From Lepas anatifera (lineage: Eukaryota; Arthropoda; Thecostraca; Lepadidae), in the NCBI GenBank assembly GCA_034440635.1, contig JAOTON010001078.1, positions 636,001-700,000 on the forward strand: a stretch of DNA of 64,000 nt, given 5' to 3'. The position numbers were made by a program, and so were the translations under genes. Of this stretch, positions 1 through 14,100 are shown in pieces. Position 1 is the stretch's first letter. Each line of letters opens with the position of its first letter. The notes beneath the pieces are model-generated. The model worked only from the letters and a program-made list of their open reading frames with translations, ran no database searches and had not been told where the DNA came from.

Positions 1-313
1 TGTAGGGTGAGTAAACACAACTGGTGTACCTCCGCACCGGGCCCCAGTTGCTGGTTTGAAGCCGGTGTACGTCTGTGTTATGACAGATTCCGGGCCGCTA
101 ACATCAATCACCGGATCGGTATCGGCGCCCCGCCGCGCCAAGGTCAGGCAGCCTGCAGACTGTTTATGGCGGAGGGCATGCGTTACCGGCCCCTGTGACC
201 GACCGTCTGGGACCGGCGCCCCACCCAACTGGCCAAAACATCCCTAGATAACTGGCCATACACCAAATCAGACACGCAGCCATACCGGTCAGATTGGCAA
301 ATGCACGTTTTCT

Positions 314-1342
314 TTAACCCTCGCCCCACCGGGGGCCATCGATGGCCCCCCTAAGGTTTTTCCGGGATAGCAGAAAAACGACGAGGCGCAGCACCGCGGT
401 TGAGGGCTCTACCTCTCACTGCATCATTTTCCCATCATCCCTGAAATTTTTACCCCGGGTCACCCAAGGTCAGGTCACCAGACGAGGTCAACCAAGGTCA
501 CCTCACTTCACCTTTAGAGCTCTGTAAGAGCTACATTTCAAAGTCGATCGATTTGAAACTTCCTACACTTCATGACCCCTCCAGGGTCTACAAGGTGTAT
601 ATCCGGGATTTTTCGATTTCGTGCCCTGAGGTCAGGTCAGAGGCGACCTCTCCCATTGGAAAAGCATGGGGAAAAGCTATTTCATGATATAAAAGCCACA
701 AAAATGATTGCAAATACTCAGACTGCTCAGAACAACGTTTTTGGACACCCTTTCACGGATCCCAGGGGTCATATTTGCCCTTTGACTTTTCCAAGGTCAT
801 CCAAGGTCACCAGAGGTCAAAAACAGTATTTTGACAATAACTTTTGACCTAATTAAGCTAAAGCGGTGAAACAAACACCATCGTGTTTGTCTTGTCACTG
901 GCTTTCATTTGATATACGGCAAGGTCACTTTTTGACCTTTCGTGACCTCAGGTCATATTAGGTCACGAGGTGACCTCTGGCGGTCAAACCACTGCCGGGA
1001 GGTCTTTACGTTGCACATAGCGGAAAAAGTACTGGCAATTTGCTATCAAATGTACTTTACCAGGCCTCAATAGCTCTAATGACATAAGAGTTATGCCCAG
1101 TTTACTTAATCATTGCATATTTGAGTGAAAATAGCCGATCTTGACCTAATTTGACCTCTGGAGGTCAAACCATTGACCTGAGCACTAAAACATGCGAAGT
1201 AATTTCTTACTGAATTCACGCGAGCTTTCTATTGCACTTTGCAGATTTGCGCTAACGCCCATATTTTCGAGTTAGAGGGGGGCCATCGATGGCCCCCGGT
1301 GGGGCGAAGGTGGCGCCGGACCCCCGGTGGGGCGCGGGTTAA
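314..1342. mobile_element. TTAA-flanked non-autonomous element rich in AGGTCA, copy 1
   Basis: Both ends carry TTAA followed by inverted repeats: TTAACCCTCGCCCCACCGGG at 314 and, as reverse complement, TTAACCCGCGCCCCACCGGG at 1342. A second palindrome GGGGGCCATCGATGGCCCCC lies just inside each end. The TTAA sites and CCC termini resemble piggyBac-type elements. No transposase is encoded. The interior contains about 20 AGGTCA/TGACCT hexamers in 1.03 kb. Confidence 0.8.
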
Positions 1343-1785
1343 AAAATCGCTATCTTTACTGCTTGGTTGTTCCCCAGTCAAGAAGCGCTTTCAGAGAAAT
1401 GACAGCATGACTTTTCATGACAAGTCATTTTCATTTGACCCACTGACTTAAAAATACGTCAATAAGAGGCAAGATAAACAATTTGAGCTGTGCCTCTACA
1501 ACACCTTAGCAGCAATCTCACATCGAAACTTTAGATGATAGCTTGTCTATCTCGTTAAGTACATCTGAAAGGGGAGGGACACCGCGCGCAAGAACATGCC
1601 TTTAAAAAGCACGGCCGCGTGCTTAAGACCCCCTCTCCAGGCAGGATCATCTCCTGTCCAACAAACCCCACCTCTAACCCCCGATCGGGACAGAGCTCAC
1701 TCGACAAGAAGTGGCCCCCACTCGCAGGCAGGATCACCTCTCGTCCTAGAAACATCCACTTTCCCGAGGTAGACACGGAGCTTAC
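1343..1785. other. CC2D1 intron, no gene seen
   Basis: Downstream of the last visible CC2D1 exon. Two diverged copies of a GATCCTGCCTGSRAG-type segment (minus strand, near 1640 and 1730) hint at another donor-side repeat. No C2-domain exon is visible. Confidence 0.4.
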
Positions 1786-2136
1786 TTGACGATCTGGAAC
1801 TCGCGCGTCTCGTAGTGGAACTTGGGCACGAAGTCGCCGCGGCGGTAGGCGTGGCGCAGAGCCTCCAGGTCGCGCAAGCTATTCTGTGCCAGTCTGTCGA
1901 ACCGGTTGGCCTGAGCCACGTCCCCCAGCGACTGGAAGTGCTCCTGGTTCCGCTGGCACATCTGCCGCAGTCACACTCACAGTCACTAGCAGTGCGAGCA
2001 CGCTGTAAAATCATGGTGGTGATGTCTGTACCGCACAAACACGGACAGCATTCCATTACAGAAACACAGAGTGATAAGTTGTGATGCTGATTGACTAAGC
2101 GGAGGTACCAAAGAGAGTCAACGGCTAAAAACTAGC

Positions 2137-2195
<59 letters not shown>

Positions 2196-5100
2196 ACCCA
2201 CCTTGGCCTGCCGCACCAGGTCCGCCTCCAGCGTCTGAAACAGTCGGGTCAGGTCGTCGTCCTTGCCCGCCTCCTGCGCCTCCTCACGCGACACCACCTC
2301 GAAGTCGGTGCTGGCCTTGCTGCGCTGCTGCGGCGGCACGGGCAGCTGCAGAGGACAGGGGCGTCAGACACCGAGCGTACCAGGGAGCCGCTGCAACCCT
2401 GGCACCGGTGCACCCATGCAGCAGGTGTGGGATCTACAGTGTAACGTAATACTCACGTTCTACCTGGTAATGCTTCCAGAATTGAGACAAAATCCGGTGT
2501 AATAGAATTTCACAAAACGGGCGTGAAATTACACACAAAGTTGTGAGAGCCGGGGAGGGGCAGGCCCTTACTTCGAAAGCAACTGGAGGCCGTTAAACTG
2601 TTCGATTTTACTCAAAAGCAAAATGCCTCTAATTTCCCATTGTTGCCACCCAATTCGTGCATAGTCCCGGTTACTTTTTAAATCGTTTCGAGTCTAAATA
2701 AGAATGGTTCCTTTCCGCATATGCGGCCAGCCTTATCCCTCTCAGCTGTCCACTTGTCCCTAACTCTCCTCTCTCACAGTCAAACCTCACTGGCGTCTGG
2801 TATCTCTGCTGGACCGCTGCTGCCGCGCCTACATCCCACCTATACACCTGCCAAACCCACCACCACACCGATCCCCACAGCAGAGGGCACCGCTTCCGGG
2901 CCTCACCGAGTCCATGTTGACCGGCAGGCCGTGCTGCGTGGCCTCCAGCAGCGGCTCGAACCCCTTGGCGGAGCGCAGGTACTCCTTGGCGGCCACCATA
3001 TCGCCAGCCTTCTTGGCTTGTAGAGCCGCCTGCATGAACATCCGCCGTCGCGACTCCAGCAGCGCCATCTGCTTCTGCTGGCGCGTCTGCTGTCCCGCCG
3101 CTGCAACAGAGGCGGGTCATGTCTGCTGTCCCGCCGCTGCAACAGAGGCGGGTCATGTCTGCTGTCCCGCGGCTGCAACAGAGGCGGGTCATGTCCTCTG
3201 TCTCACCGCTGCAACAGAGGCGGGTCACGTCTGCTGTCCCGCCGCTGCAACAGAGGCGGGTCATGTCTGCTGTCCCGCGGCTGCAACAGAGGCGGGTCAT
3301 GTCCTCTGTCTCACCGCTGCAACAGAGGCGGGTCATGTCTGCTGTCCCGCCGCTGCAACAGAGGCGGGTCATGTCTGCTGTCCCGCGGCTGCAACAGAGG
3401 CGGGTCATGTCTGCTGTCCCGCCGCTGCAACAGAGGCGGGTCATGTCTGCTGTCCCGCCGCTGCAACAGAGGCGGGTCGTGTCTGCTGTCCCGCGGCTGC
3501 AACAGAGGCGGGTCATGTCTGCTGTCCCGCCGCTGCAACAGAGGCGGGTCGCGTCTGCTGTCCCGAGGCTGCAACAGAGGCGGGTCATGTCTGCTGTCCC
3601 GCGGCTGCAACAGAGGCGGGTCATGTCTGCTGTCCCGCCGCTGCAACAGAGGCGGGTCACGTCTGCTGTCCCGCGGCTGCAACAGAGGCGGGTCATGTCT
3701 GCTGTCCCGCCGCTGCAACAGAGGCGGGTCACGTCTGCTGTCCCGCCGCTGCAACAGAGGCGGGTCACGTCTGCTGTCTCACCGCTGCAACAGAGGCGGG
3801 TCATGTCTGCTGTCCCGCCGCTGCAACAGAGGCGGGTCATGTCTGCTGTCCCGCCGCTGCAACAGAGGCGGGTCACGTCTGCTGTCCCTCGGCTGCAACA
3901 GAGGCGGGTCATGTCTGCTGTCCCGCGCTGCAACAGAGGCGGGTCATGTCTGCTGTCCCGCCGCTGCAACAGAGGCGGGTCACGTCTGCTGTCCCCCCGC
4001 TGCAACAGAGGCGGGTCACGTCTGCTGTCTCACCGCTGCAACAGAGGCGGGTCATGTCTGCTGTCCCGCCGCTGCAACAGAGGCGGGTCATGTCTGCTGT
4101 CCCGCCGCTGCAACAGAGGCGGGTCACGTCTGCTGTCCCGCCGCTGCAACAGAGGCGGGTCACGTCTGCTGTCCCGCCGCTGCAACAGAGGCGGGTCACG
4201 TCTGCTGTCCCGCCGCTGCAACAGAGGCGGGTCACGTCTGCTGTCTCACTGCTGCAACAGAGGCGGGTCATGTCTGCTGTCCCGCCGCTGCAACAGAGGC
4301 GGGTCACGTCTGCTGTCCCGCCGCTGCAACAGAGGCGGGTCACGTCTGCTGTCCCGCCGCTGCAACAGAGGCGGGTCATGTCTGCTGTCCCGCGGCTGCA
4401 ACAGAGGCGGGTCATGTCTGCTGTCCCGCCGCTGCAACAGAGGCGGGTCATGTCTGCTGTCCTACCACTGCAACAGAGGCGGGTCATGTCTGCTGTCCCG
4501 CCACTGCAACAGAGGCGGGTCATGTCTGCTGTCCCGCCGCTGCAACAGAGGCGGGTCATGTCTGCTGTCCCGCGGCTGCAACAGAGGCGGGTCACGTCTG
4601 CTGTCCCCGCTGCAACAGAGGCGGGTCATGTCTGCTGTCCACCGCTGCAACAGAGGCGGGTCACGTCTGCTGTCCCGCGCTGCAACAGAGGCGGGTCACG
4701 TCTGCTGTCCCGCCGCTGCAACAGAGGCGGGTCATGTCTGCTGTCCCGCCGCTGCAACAGAGGCGGGTCATGTCTGCTGTCCTACCACTGCAACAGAGGC
4801 GGGTCACGTCTGCTGTCCCCCGCTGCAACAGAGGCGGGTCACGTCTGCTGTCCCGCCGCTGCAACAGAGGCGGGTCACGTCTGCTGTCCCGCCGCTGCAA
4901 CAGAGGCGGGTCACGTCTGCTGTCCCGCCGCTGCAACAGAGGCGGGTCATGTCTGCTGTCCCGCCGCTGCAACAGAGGCGGGTCATGTCTGCTGTCCCGC
5001 CGCTGCAACAGAGGCGGGTCACGTCTGCTGTCCCGCCGCTGCAACAGAGGCGGGTCACGTCTGCTGTCTCACCGCTGCAACAGAGGCGGGTCACGTCTGC

Positions 5101-8100
5101 TGTCCCGCCGCTGCAACAGAGGCGGGTCATGTCTGCTGTCCTACCGCTGCAACAGAGGCGGGTCATGTCTGCTGTCCCGCCGCTGCAACAGAGGCAGGTC
5201 ACGTCTGCTGTCCCACCGCTGCAACAGAGGCGGGTCGCGTCTGCTGTCCCACGGCTGCAACAGAGGCGGGTCATGTCTGCTGTCCTACCACTGCAACAGA
5301 GGCGGGTCACGTCTGCTGTCCCCCCGCTGCAACAGAGGCGGGTCATGTCTGCTGTCCCGCCGCTGCATCAGAGGCGGGTCACGTCTGCTGTCCCACCGGC
5401 TGCAACAGAGGCGGGCCATGTCTGCTGTCTCGCCAGCTTTAACATAGGCGGGTCACGTCTGCTGTCCCGCCGCTGCAACAGAGGCGGGCCATGTCTGCTG
5501 TCCCGCCGCTGCAACAGAGGCGGGTCATGTCTGCTGTCCCGCCGCTGCAACAGAGGCGGGTCACGTCTGCTGTCCCCCGCTGCAACAGAGGCGGGTCACG
5601 TCTGCTGTCCCGCCGCTGCAACACAGGCGGGTCACGTCTGCTGTCCCACCGGTGCAACATAGGCGGGTCACGTCTGCTGTCCCGCCGCTGCAACAGAGGC
5701 GGGCCATGTCTGCTGTCTCACAGCTACAACAGAGGCGGGTTATGTCTGCTGTACCACCACTGCAACAGAGGTGGATCATGTCTGCTGTCCCGCCGCTGCA
5801 ACAGAGGCGGGTCATGTCCTCTGTCTCACCACTGCAACAGTCAGGTCATGTCTGCTGTCCTACCACTGCACGAGAAGGAAATAGTACCGGACTACCGGTC
5901 GTCCGCTGCTCATTCCATGTCTCCATGCGTTCGAACCCTGTCAAAGTAGAGAACAGTTAGGCTATAATAAGTGTTACCGCCTCCAATCCTCCTTGGCAAA
6001 AAAAACATGAGAACATGAGCAGGCTGGGATATAGTTCGCCCTTGCGTTCGACCCCGAACGGACAGTAAACAGCAAACGCAATACTACTGCACGTACTTCA
6101 TTGCCAACAACTAACCTCACTGAGTTACTTTAATCAATACCACGATATCGATTTCAACATCCCACGCCACATGGTACTATGTTCGGTGACTTATCCCTTC
6201 TGTCGTCTTGTAAGGCCTGGTCGTGGTCTCTGCCCACTTCAACATCTGACCAGGTTCTCTGTCTACTTACACATCTGGCTGTAGTCTTTTCTACTTCCAC
6301 ATCTGGCCGTTGTCCATCCACTTACACATCTTGCCCTGGTCTGTGTCCATGTACACATTTGACCGTGGTCTCGTGTCCATTTACACATCTGACCGTGGTC
6401 TGTATCCACTTACACATCTGACCGTGAGCTGTCGTCCACTCAGACATCGGACCGCGGTCTCTGTCCACTTACACATCTGACGCGTGATGCCGGGCTTGAC
6501 CGCCGGTGGCTCTGGCTCCGACTCCTCCTTAGTCTCGGCGGCGGCGGCAGGCGGGGCCGCCGCCCCCTCGGTCGGGATAGGACCGAACCCTGCACACCAC
6601 GCAACGGCTCAGCACGCAGTGTTCCCAACAGGTGAGGTGTACCATCATAAATTATGGCTGAAACGCTTGGCATTGTCATTGTAGCACAGCCTAAGGGCAA
6701 TCACTGCATTTACTTCAGCCAGCCTCGCCTAATTTTACGCTTAATATTATTGCTTTGCGATTGAGGTTATCCAGACGGCCTCGAATATACAGGACTACCG
6801 AACCTTCCACAACCCCTGCCCGCTCCACGTCCTATCCCCACTCCACAGGCACCAACGCCATGCCAGGGGTTCGCCACTGACCGGCGAGGCCCACCACTGA
6901 CCGGTAGGTCCTCAGGGCCCATCACTAGCGGGGGAGGTCTCGACACTGACCGGGAGGGGTCGGCAGCTCGTCGAAGGCGACAGACCGTCCGGCCTCATGC
7001 CGTTTGATGGCGTCCGTGTATTGTTTGCAGATGCGTCCGAACCGGCGCGCCTTGCTGCCGTTGCCCGCCTCTTTCGCCTCGTCTTCCTCTTGCTGCGGCG
7101 GCGACGGCGAAGTGCGTTAGTCCTTCACAGCAGGGTGCCGACACCGTGGAACCAACTTGATCTTAAGCACCAGCCACCACAGGTGTGACACAACAGCACA
7201 CTATCTGGCTGGATCTACCCGCACGTGTACCTGAGAGTCTTGGAGAGAAGGTAGCTAAGGCTGGACCAGATAGCAATCCCTTTTTGGAACACGTTCCCAC
7301 TCAAGGCAGGAAAAGACAATGCCGTGACAATAATACTGCTGATTGCTTCTTCTTTCCTTCACTTCCCCATCGTAACTTAAGCTGTCGATTTCCACTGAGC
7401 GCAGTGTCATTACAGGTCGGTGGCAACGACGAAGAATGGGTTCTGACAGTACTGACCCTGTATGACCGCAATGACCCTATATGACAGCACCGATCCTATA
7501 TGGTAGCAACGCCCCTAAATGACACCACTGACCCTGACTGGCACCACTGACCCTGTACCTTGTAGCGCTGCAGGCGCTGCTGCAGTGCCTGCAGCACGGT
7601 CTGCGGCGCTGGCGGCGCGCCGTACAGCGTGTTGTCCGAGGGTGGGATGCCGTCCGGCGGCACCTCCAGCGGGGTGTCCAGCGGCATCCCGCCGCGCGTG
7701 GAGCCGCCCCGCTGCAGCGGAGGCCGCGCCGCTCCCGACGACGATGACGACGGCGCCGACGGCGGCGGCGGCGGCATGTCGCTGAGGTCCACCGGCTCTC
7801 CAGCCGCCATCGCCGCCAGCACCTGCTCAAACGCCTGAGCGCGCACACAGGACGGCGTCAGACACACTGCTCCGGACACAGGACGGCGTCAGACATACAG
7901 CTCCATACACAGGACGGCGTCAGACACGCGGCACCGCACACAGGGCGGCGTCAGACACGCGGCTCCGCACACAGGACGGCGTCAGACACGCGGCACCGCA
8001 CACAGGGCGGCGTCAGACACGCGGCTCCGCACATAGGACGGCGTCAGACACGCGGCTCCGCACATAGGACGGCTTCAGACACGCGGCTCCGCACACAGGA

Positions 8101-11100
8101 CGGCGTCAGACACGCGGCTCCGCACACAGGACGGCGTCAGACACGCGGCTCCGCCACACACAGGACGGCGTCAGACACGCGCCTCCGCACACAGGACGGC
8201 GTCAGACACGCGGCTCCGCACATAGGACGGCGTCAGACACGCGGCTCCGCACATAGGACGGCGTCAGACACGCGGCTCCGCACACAGGACGGCGTCAGAC
8301 ACGCGGCTCCGCACACCGTCATACATCACTACTAACATAAAGTCTATTCCAAAGATATCAAACATCATCAGGTCAAGTGGCCTCATCTCCAAAAATGTTT
8401 CATGTGGCACTAGTGAAAACATGTTTAATCTATTGATCTAAAATTCACATGATACAATAGACCCACTGAGTAACACATGCTAAGGCAACGGGATTTTTTT
8501 ATATCGATGACCTAGGGTCAGGTACGGGTACCTCTCTATTGGAAATGCTTGCGGAAAAGATTGCAGAATTGGCCGAAAGATTGCTCTATTTTCTGCAGAG
8601 ACGGCTGAACATAACTTTTTTCCTTCAAAATCGTATAATTATAGGTCGCCCTCCAAGGCCATGTTGCAAGTTTGGACCAGTGACCTTTGAGAGGCCATTT
8701 GTGACTATTGAAACGGGTTTTTAGACTTGGATGTATGCTGTGCAGGAAATGGTGAAAACCTTTCGTTTTGATACAATTACGTTTCGATTATCATAGCAAG
8801 CCGATTGATACACATATCCACTATGCATGGTCAAATATTGACCTTGACCTGACCTTACACCAGGTAATTTATACATTTTGACCTAGTATGGACGTGACAC
8901 ATACCAACGAGAAGAATCGAATGACACAAACAGTTTGAATCTAACTCCATTCAGTCAGAGGCTGTGGAAAAATATTCAAACCTATCGTTTTCTTTGATCT
9001 TCCACAGCCTCAATACTGACCTGAGCCAAAAAGTGACCTTTATAGTTTCTTAATAATTAATTATGGGCTATCCATCTACCATCCATTGATGGTTTTCACT
9101 ACCTCGCCTGGGAGCCGAGATCGAAGGGGAGGGGTTCGAACCCCTCCCCCGTCGGGACGGAGGTGGACGGGAGGCCGTCCGAGGCGGGTGTTTATACTAG
9201 CTGGCATCCGGCTGCAATAGCACCACACCGTGCCGGCTGTCTCGGGAGACCAGCGCGGCCGTCTCACCTTGACAACGCGGACGTAGTGCAGCGCCGTCTG
9301 GCGGTCCCCAGCCTTCTTGGCCTGCACGGCGGCGTGTTTGTAAAGGTCACGCCGCCGCTCCACCTCGGCAACGCGCGGGTCGCCGGCGGCAGCAGAGGAA
9401 GACGGTCCGGGCTCCGGCTCCGGCGCTGCCGACGGCTCCGGCTCCGAGACCGCGGCCGGCTCCGGCGCTGAGGACGGCTCCGGAGGCTCGGCGGACGCTG
9501 AAACACGAGGGTTAGGGTCGGCACAGGCAGCGGAGCCGGACGCGGGGCAGGCGGCCAGAGACCGTAACACACGACACTGCGGTTCATCAGTGTCCCGGCA
9601 CGTACCATCTCAGAGCGACGTCAAAATCTGGGAAATAACATGCACACAAAATGCGAGGACTCATACCGTGGACATCATTCTAAAGTTGCAAGGCGATTTA
9701 ATAACAAGTCTCTAATGCGTGTATTAGCCATTAGTTTTGTCCCAAACGTCCACAATCAGGCATGCAAGTTACGGGGACTTGGATTTTTCTTAACAGTTAT
9801 CACGAACTAACAACACATTTAAAGCTCCTAAGTAGGAACATACCCGGCCCGACGCACACGACTGTGGACCCAATTGCCGATGACCGGGAGGGTAGATGGG
9901 AGGAAATTTTTATCATATTGACTGTTTTTGAAGATGCTAACGACGATTCAATTCACCAACACACATTTGTGTACGTGCACGCAAGTAATACGGAGTGAAT
10001 GGAAGACGAGTCTTTAACATTTTTTTTGGGGGGAGGAAAGGGACGTCACCATGAATTACGAGTTGAGGGAAGCGTACCTCCGTCCCCCCGCTTCGATGCC
10101 CAAGCCAGGAATGCTGTCAGCGGCAGTGCTATACGTACGCAATTGGACAAAAATGAAGTACTCAAAGGGATTACTATTCCCTGGAGGCCAGCGACTACTT
10201 TCCTTTAAAATCCAACCCGCAGGCTAGTAGTTTTAAGGTGCCGTCTATAGGAGGTACGTCACCGCAGCCCGCTCCTGCGACCCTGGTAAGAGAAGGCGCT
10301 GACCGTGCTCAGCAGCAGGAGCGGCGGGAGCCGCCGGTTTGTGCGCCGCTCCCGTATACACCGGCGGCGGGATGTCGTCCTCACTGACCACACGGCCGGC
10401 GCGCGCCTTCCTCAGCAGTCCCTCCAGCGTTTTCAGGCCCCGCCCGAACCTGCCGCATGCGGCACACTCAGAACCGAGAACCCGCCGCACACGACACACA
10501 CACTCAGAACCGAGGACCTGCAGCACGCAACACACTCAGAACCGAGGACCTGCAGCACACGACACACTCAGAACCAAGGACATGCAGCACACTCAGACCC
10601 GAGGACCTGCAGCACACTCAGAACCGAGGACCTGCAGCACACGACACACTCAGAACCAAGGACCTGCAGCACCACACTCAGACCCGAGAACTTGCAGCAC
10701 ACTCAGAACCGAGGACCTGCCGCACACGACGCACTCAGAACCGAGGACCTGCAGCACACTCAGACCCGAGGACCTGCGGCACGCAACACACTCGGGAATC
10801 TGCTGTGCACACCACATGCCTTTGACAATTTTTTCCCCAGCAAAAACACAGGCGATGCACTACAGCCCTTGCGCTCTTTCCTTGGCCCGCCCAGACGGGA
10901 GCCCACGTATACACGATTGTGTTAACTAATTATCATTCATCCGGCCATCAGCCAATTGAAACTAATTGGACCCAGCAGCTGCCTCGCGGTGGGCGGACCA
11001 GTCCCAGCACGACCCAAGTCTGAGCGTGCGGAGTGGCAGCCGCGGCGGTGACGGGCCTCTCACCTGCGCGCGCGGCTCGACTGGCCCGCCTCCTTAGCGT

Positions 11101-14100
11101 TGGCCTCAGCCACCCGGTACATCTCCAGCCGCTCCAGCAGCACCGCGCTCAGCTCACCACCCGAGGCGGCAGCGGAAGGGGCGGGGGCGGCAGGGGAAGC
11201 GGCGGGAGCCGGTGCGGGTGGAGCAGCGCGCGCCGGGGCCGGCGGTGGCGCCGCCTCCTCTGTCACCTCTTCCAGCTCAGCCTGAGGGCAACAGAGAAAA
11301 GATTAGGTGATCTCTGAGCGTGCATTAGCACACTTTGATGTCTATACAACATGGAAAATAGCATCTGGGAAACGGCGCGGAAGGAAACGTCTCGCCTTCA
11401 CATGGTTGATCAGCATCCTTTTTTTATTGTACTCACAGTCACATATATACCAGAATCTATCATATTCAAACCACAAAACCATCGTACCGTAGCTCCAGTC
11501 CTTCACTTCCAAGAGACAGGAAACGAGCGATACAGGGTACTAACATCGTCCCGCCTGCACTTTAACACTACAACACAGGTCGGGCTCAGCAGACAGATTG
11601 CAGCGGCATCCGAGCCCTCAGGTGGACGCTCATTACCAGCAGGTCGGGGTCGTTCAGGTCGGCGTCCGACACTTCCACGTCGTCGCCGTCGTCACGGAGT
11701 CCCTCTGCCGCCATGGCGTCGATATCCGCCATCGGCACGCGCGCTCCTGCCGGCGGTTACGAGTCATTTCACCCATAGAGAAGCCGACCAATACGGTGAT
11801 ACCTTGAGAGAAATCATTCGCAACGATTTCCCTAAGCTATGCACTTCAAATTTGTTCATCCCCAAATGGCCTGACACCTACCCTGACAAAACTAAAGGCA
11901 TGCCGAAAACAACCGACCAGAACAGTGAGAACATCACAAAGTGATATATAATTGAATTCCAGGCCTTGGAGGGATGTAGAAAATTACACTAATCTCATCT
12001 CGACCAGTCAGACAGGAGTAAAACAGCATTTCCAACAGGACGGCGCGGGCGGCGGAGTGTTCTGTACACTGACTGCGGTTGGGACGCTCCGACTGGACCG
12101 AGGAGCCGGCCAGCAGTGCCGCCAGCTCATCCTCCAGCGCCGCGTCCGACGCATCCACCTCCATCTCCCCGGAGGCCGCCATCCCGGCCATGTCCGCTCC
12201 CCCGACACTCATCAGACCGTACTGCCGGACACGCGGGCACTCATCAGACCGTACTCCCGGACACGGGAAACCTCATCAGAACCGCACCGCCGGACGGTTG
12301 AAAAATAATAAAACCAAACTGCGAAACAAAGAAAAAAAAAAAAAAAAACCTGCGGAAAAGAGGAAAAAAAAACATCAGACCGTACTGCCGGACAGTTGGA
12401 AACTCATCAGACCGTACTGCCGGACAGTTGGAAACTCATCAGACCGTACTGCCGGACAGTGGGTAAACTCATCATGCCGCACTGCCGGACAGTTGGAAAC
12501 TCATCAGACCGTCTGCCGGACAGTTGGAAACTCATCAAACCGTCTGCCGGACAGTTGCGAAACTCATCAAACCGTACTGCCGGACAGTGGGTAAACTCAT
12601 CAGACCGTACTGCCGGACAGTTGGAAACTCATCCGACCTTACTGCCGGACAGTGGGGAAACTCATCAGACCGTACTGCCGGACACGCAGACACTCATCAG
12701 CCCATACAGGCGGACACACAGGCACTCATCAGACCGTACTTCACAGGCACTCATTACAGTACTTCCGGACACACAGGCACTCATTACAATACTTCCGGAC
12801 ACACAGGCACTCATTACAATACTGTCGCACACACGGGCACTATCACAATACTTCCGGATACACAGGCACTCATCACACCGTACTTCACAGGCACTCATTA
12901 CAGTACTTCCGGACACACAGGCACTCATTACAATACTTCCGGACACACAGGCACTCATTACAATACTGTCGCACACACGGGCACTATCACAATACTTCCG
13001 GATACACAGGCACTCATCACACCGTACTTCACAGGCACTCATTACGGTACTTCCGGACACACAGGCAGTCATCAGACCTTCATACGTGACAAACGGGCAC
13101 TTTTAGCAATGTGCAGCACTGCCTCAAAGTTGACATGCTGTGACTGGCAGCCTAGCGGTCAGCCTTGTAATTACACGCGATGCTTGGGCTAAGCAAAGTG
13201 AGCCGCATTCTCTTTTGATGAGATCAGAAATTGCAGAAAAAGGCTACACTTTTATTCTGAGCGATTGCAGATGGCAGCAGAATGCTGTATCCAGATTTCC
13301 AGATTTATGCTATTCATAAAAATTATCTTTTTATTTCGGCAAGATGGTCCATTCCCTTTAACCCTTGCCCCGGTGGCGGGTAAGAGCCACCTTCGCCCTG
13401 GTGGGGGAGGGGCTAAAAGACCCCCACGATCTCAAAAACTAAGAGAGCTAGAAAAAAGCGCAAAACGGCAATCGAAAGCTCTTCAAAAATGATATCGAAA
13501 ATATTTCAGTCATTTTTCTTGTCAGGTCAATACCCAGGTCACCAGAGGTCAAAATAGGTCAAAATCGCTAAGATGAGGTGTACTAAGAAAACCTCATATA
13601 TCTCAGAAACTATGATAGCTAGAAACATTTTTCCAACGCCATTCAAAAGCTCTTGAGTTTCTCTTTCATTACAGTGGCATTCATTTTCGTGTCAGGTCAA
13701 AGCCTAGGGAGCTACAGGTCACTGAATATTGGGCATATTCTTGGGAATGTCCATAGCCACCCATGCATAAGGGCGTTTCCTTTTTCGCTAATAACTTCCA
13801 AACCAAACAAGATACAGCCATAGTTGATACACCATTGCAATCTTCTCGTCAATACGAATCGAATGATATATAATATTGTTATCCCAGATCAAATTTAAGA
13901 ATTCGACCTGACCCAGGTCAACAGTCTGACCCAACTTGACCTGGTATAGTCATGATGTACATTATTTTTCTTGCAGTGACTATACAAACGCTTTGGTGAC
14001 AAAATAAGTTATATCTTAGTTTATTCAAAATTTATTGAGTAAAACACCAAAAAATGCTTATTTGACCTAAGGTGGCCTTTTAAAGGTCACAAGTAAAAAT

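Noticed and set aside
1555..1776. C2-domain exon of CC2D1
   Set aside because: The minus frames do not resemble a C2 domain, and the only strong acceptor would give an immediate stop in phase.
2914..5662. Very long ORFs (842 and 847 codons, plus strand; 444 codons, minus strand) through the 36-nt array
   Set aside because: They exist in several frames on both strands because the unit is a multiple of three and has no stop codon. The sequence is an intronic repeat and the true exon frame is explained by CC2D1.
3093..5875. Possible CRISPR array
   Set aside because: Units are directly tandem without unique spacers, and the setting is an animal intron.
12079..13192. ORFs rich in SSDRTAGQ / HSLQYFRT repeats
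   Set aside because: By-products of the intron repeats next to CC2D1 exon 2.
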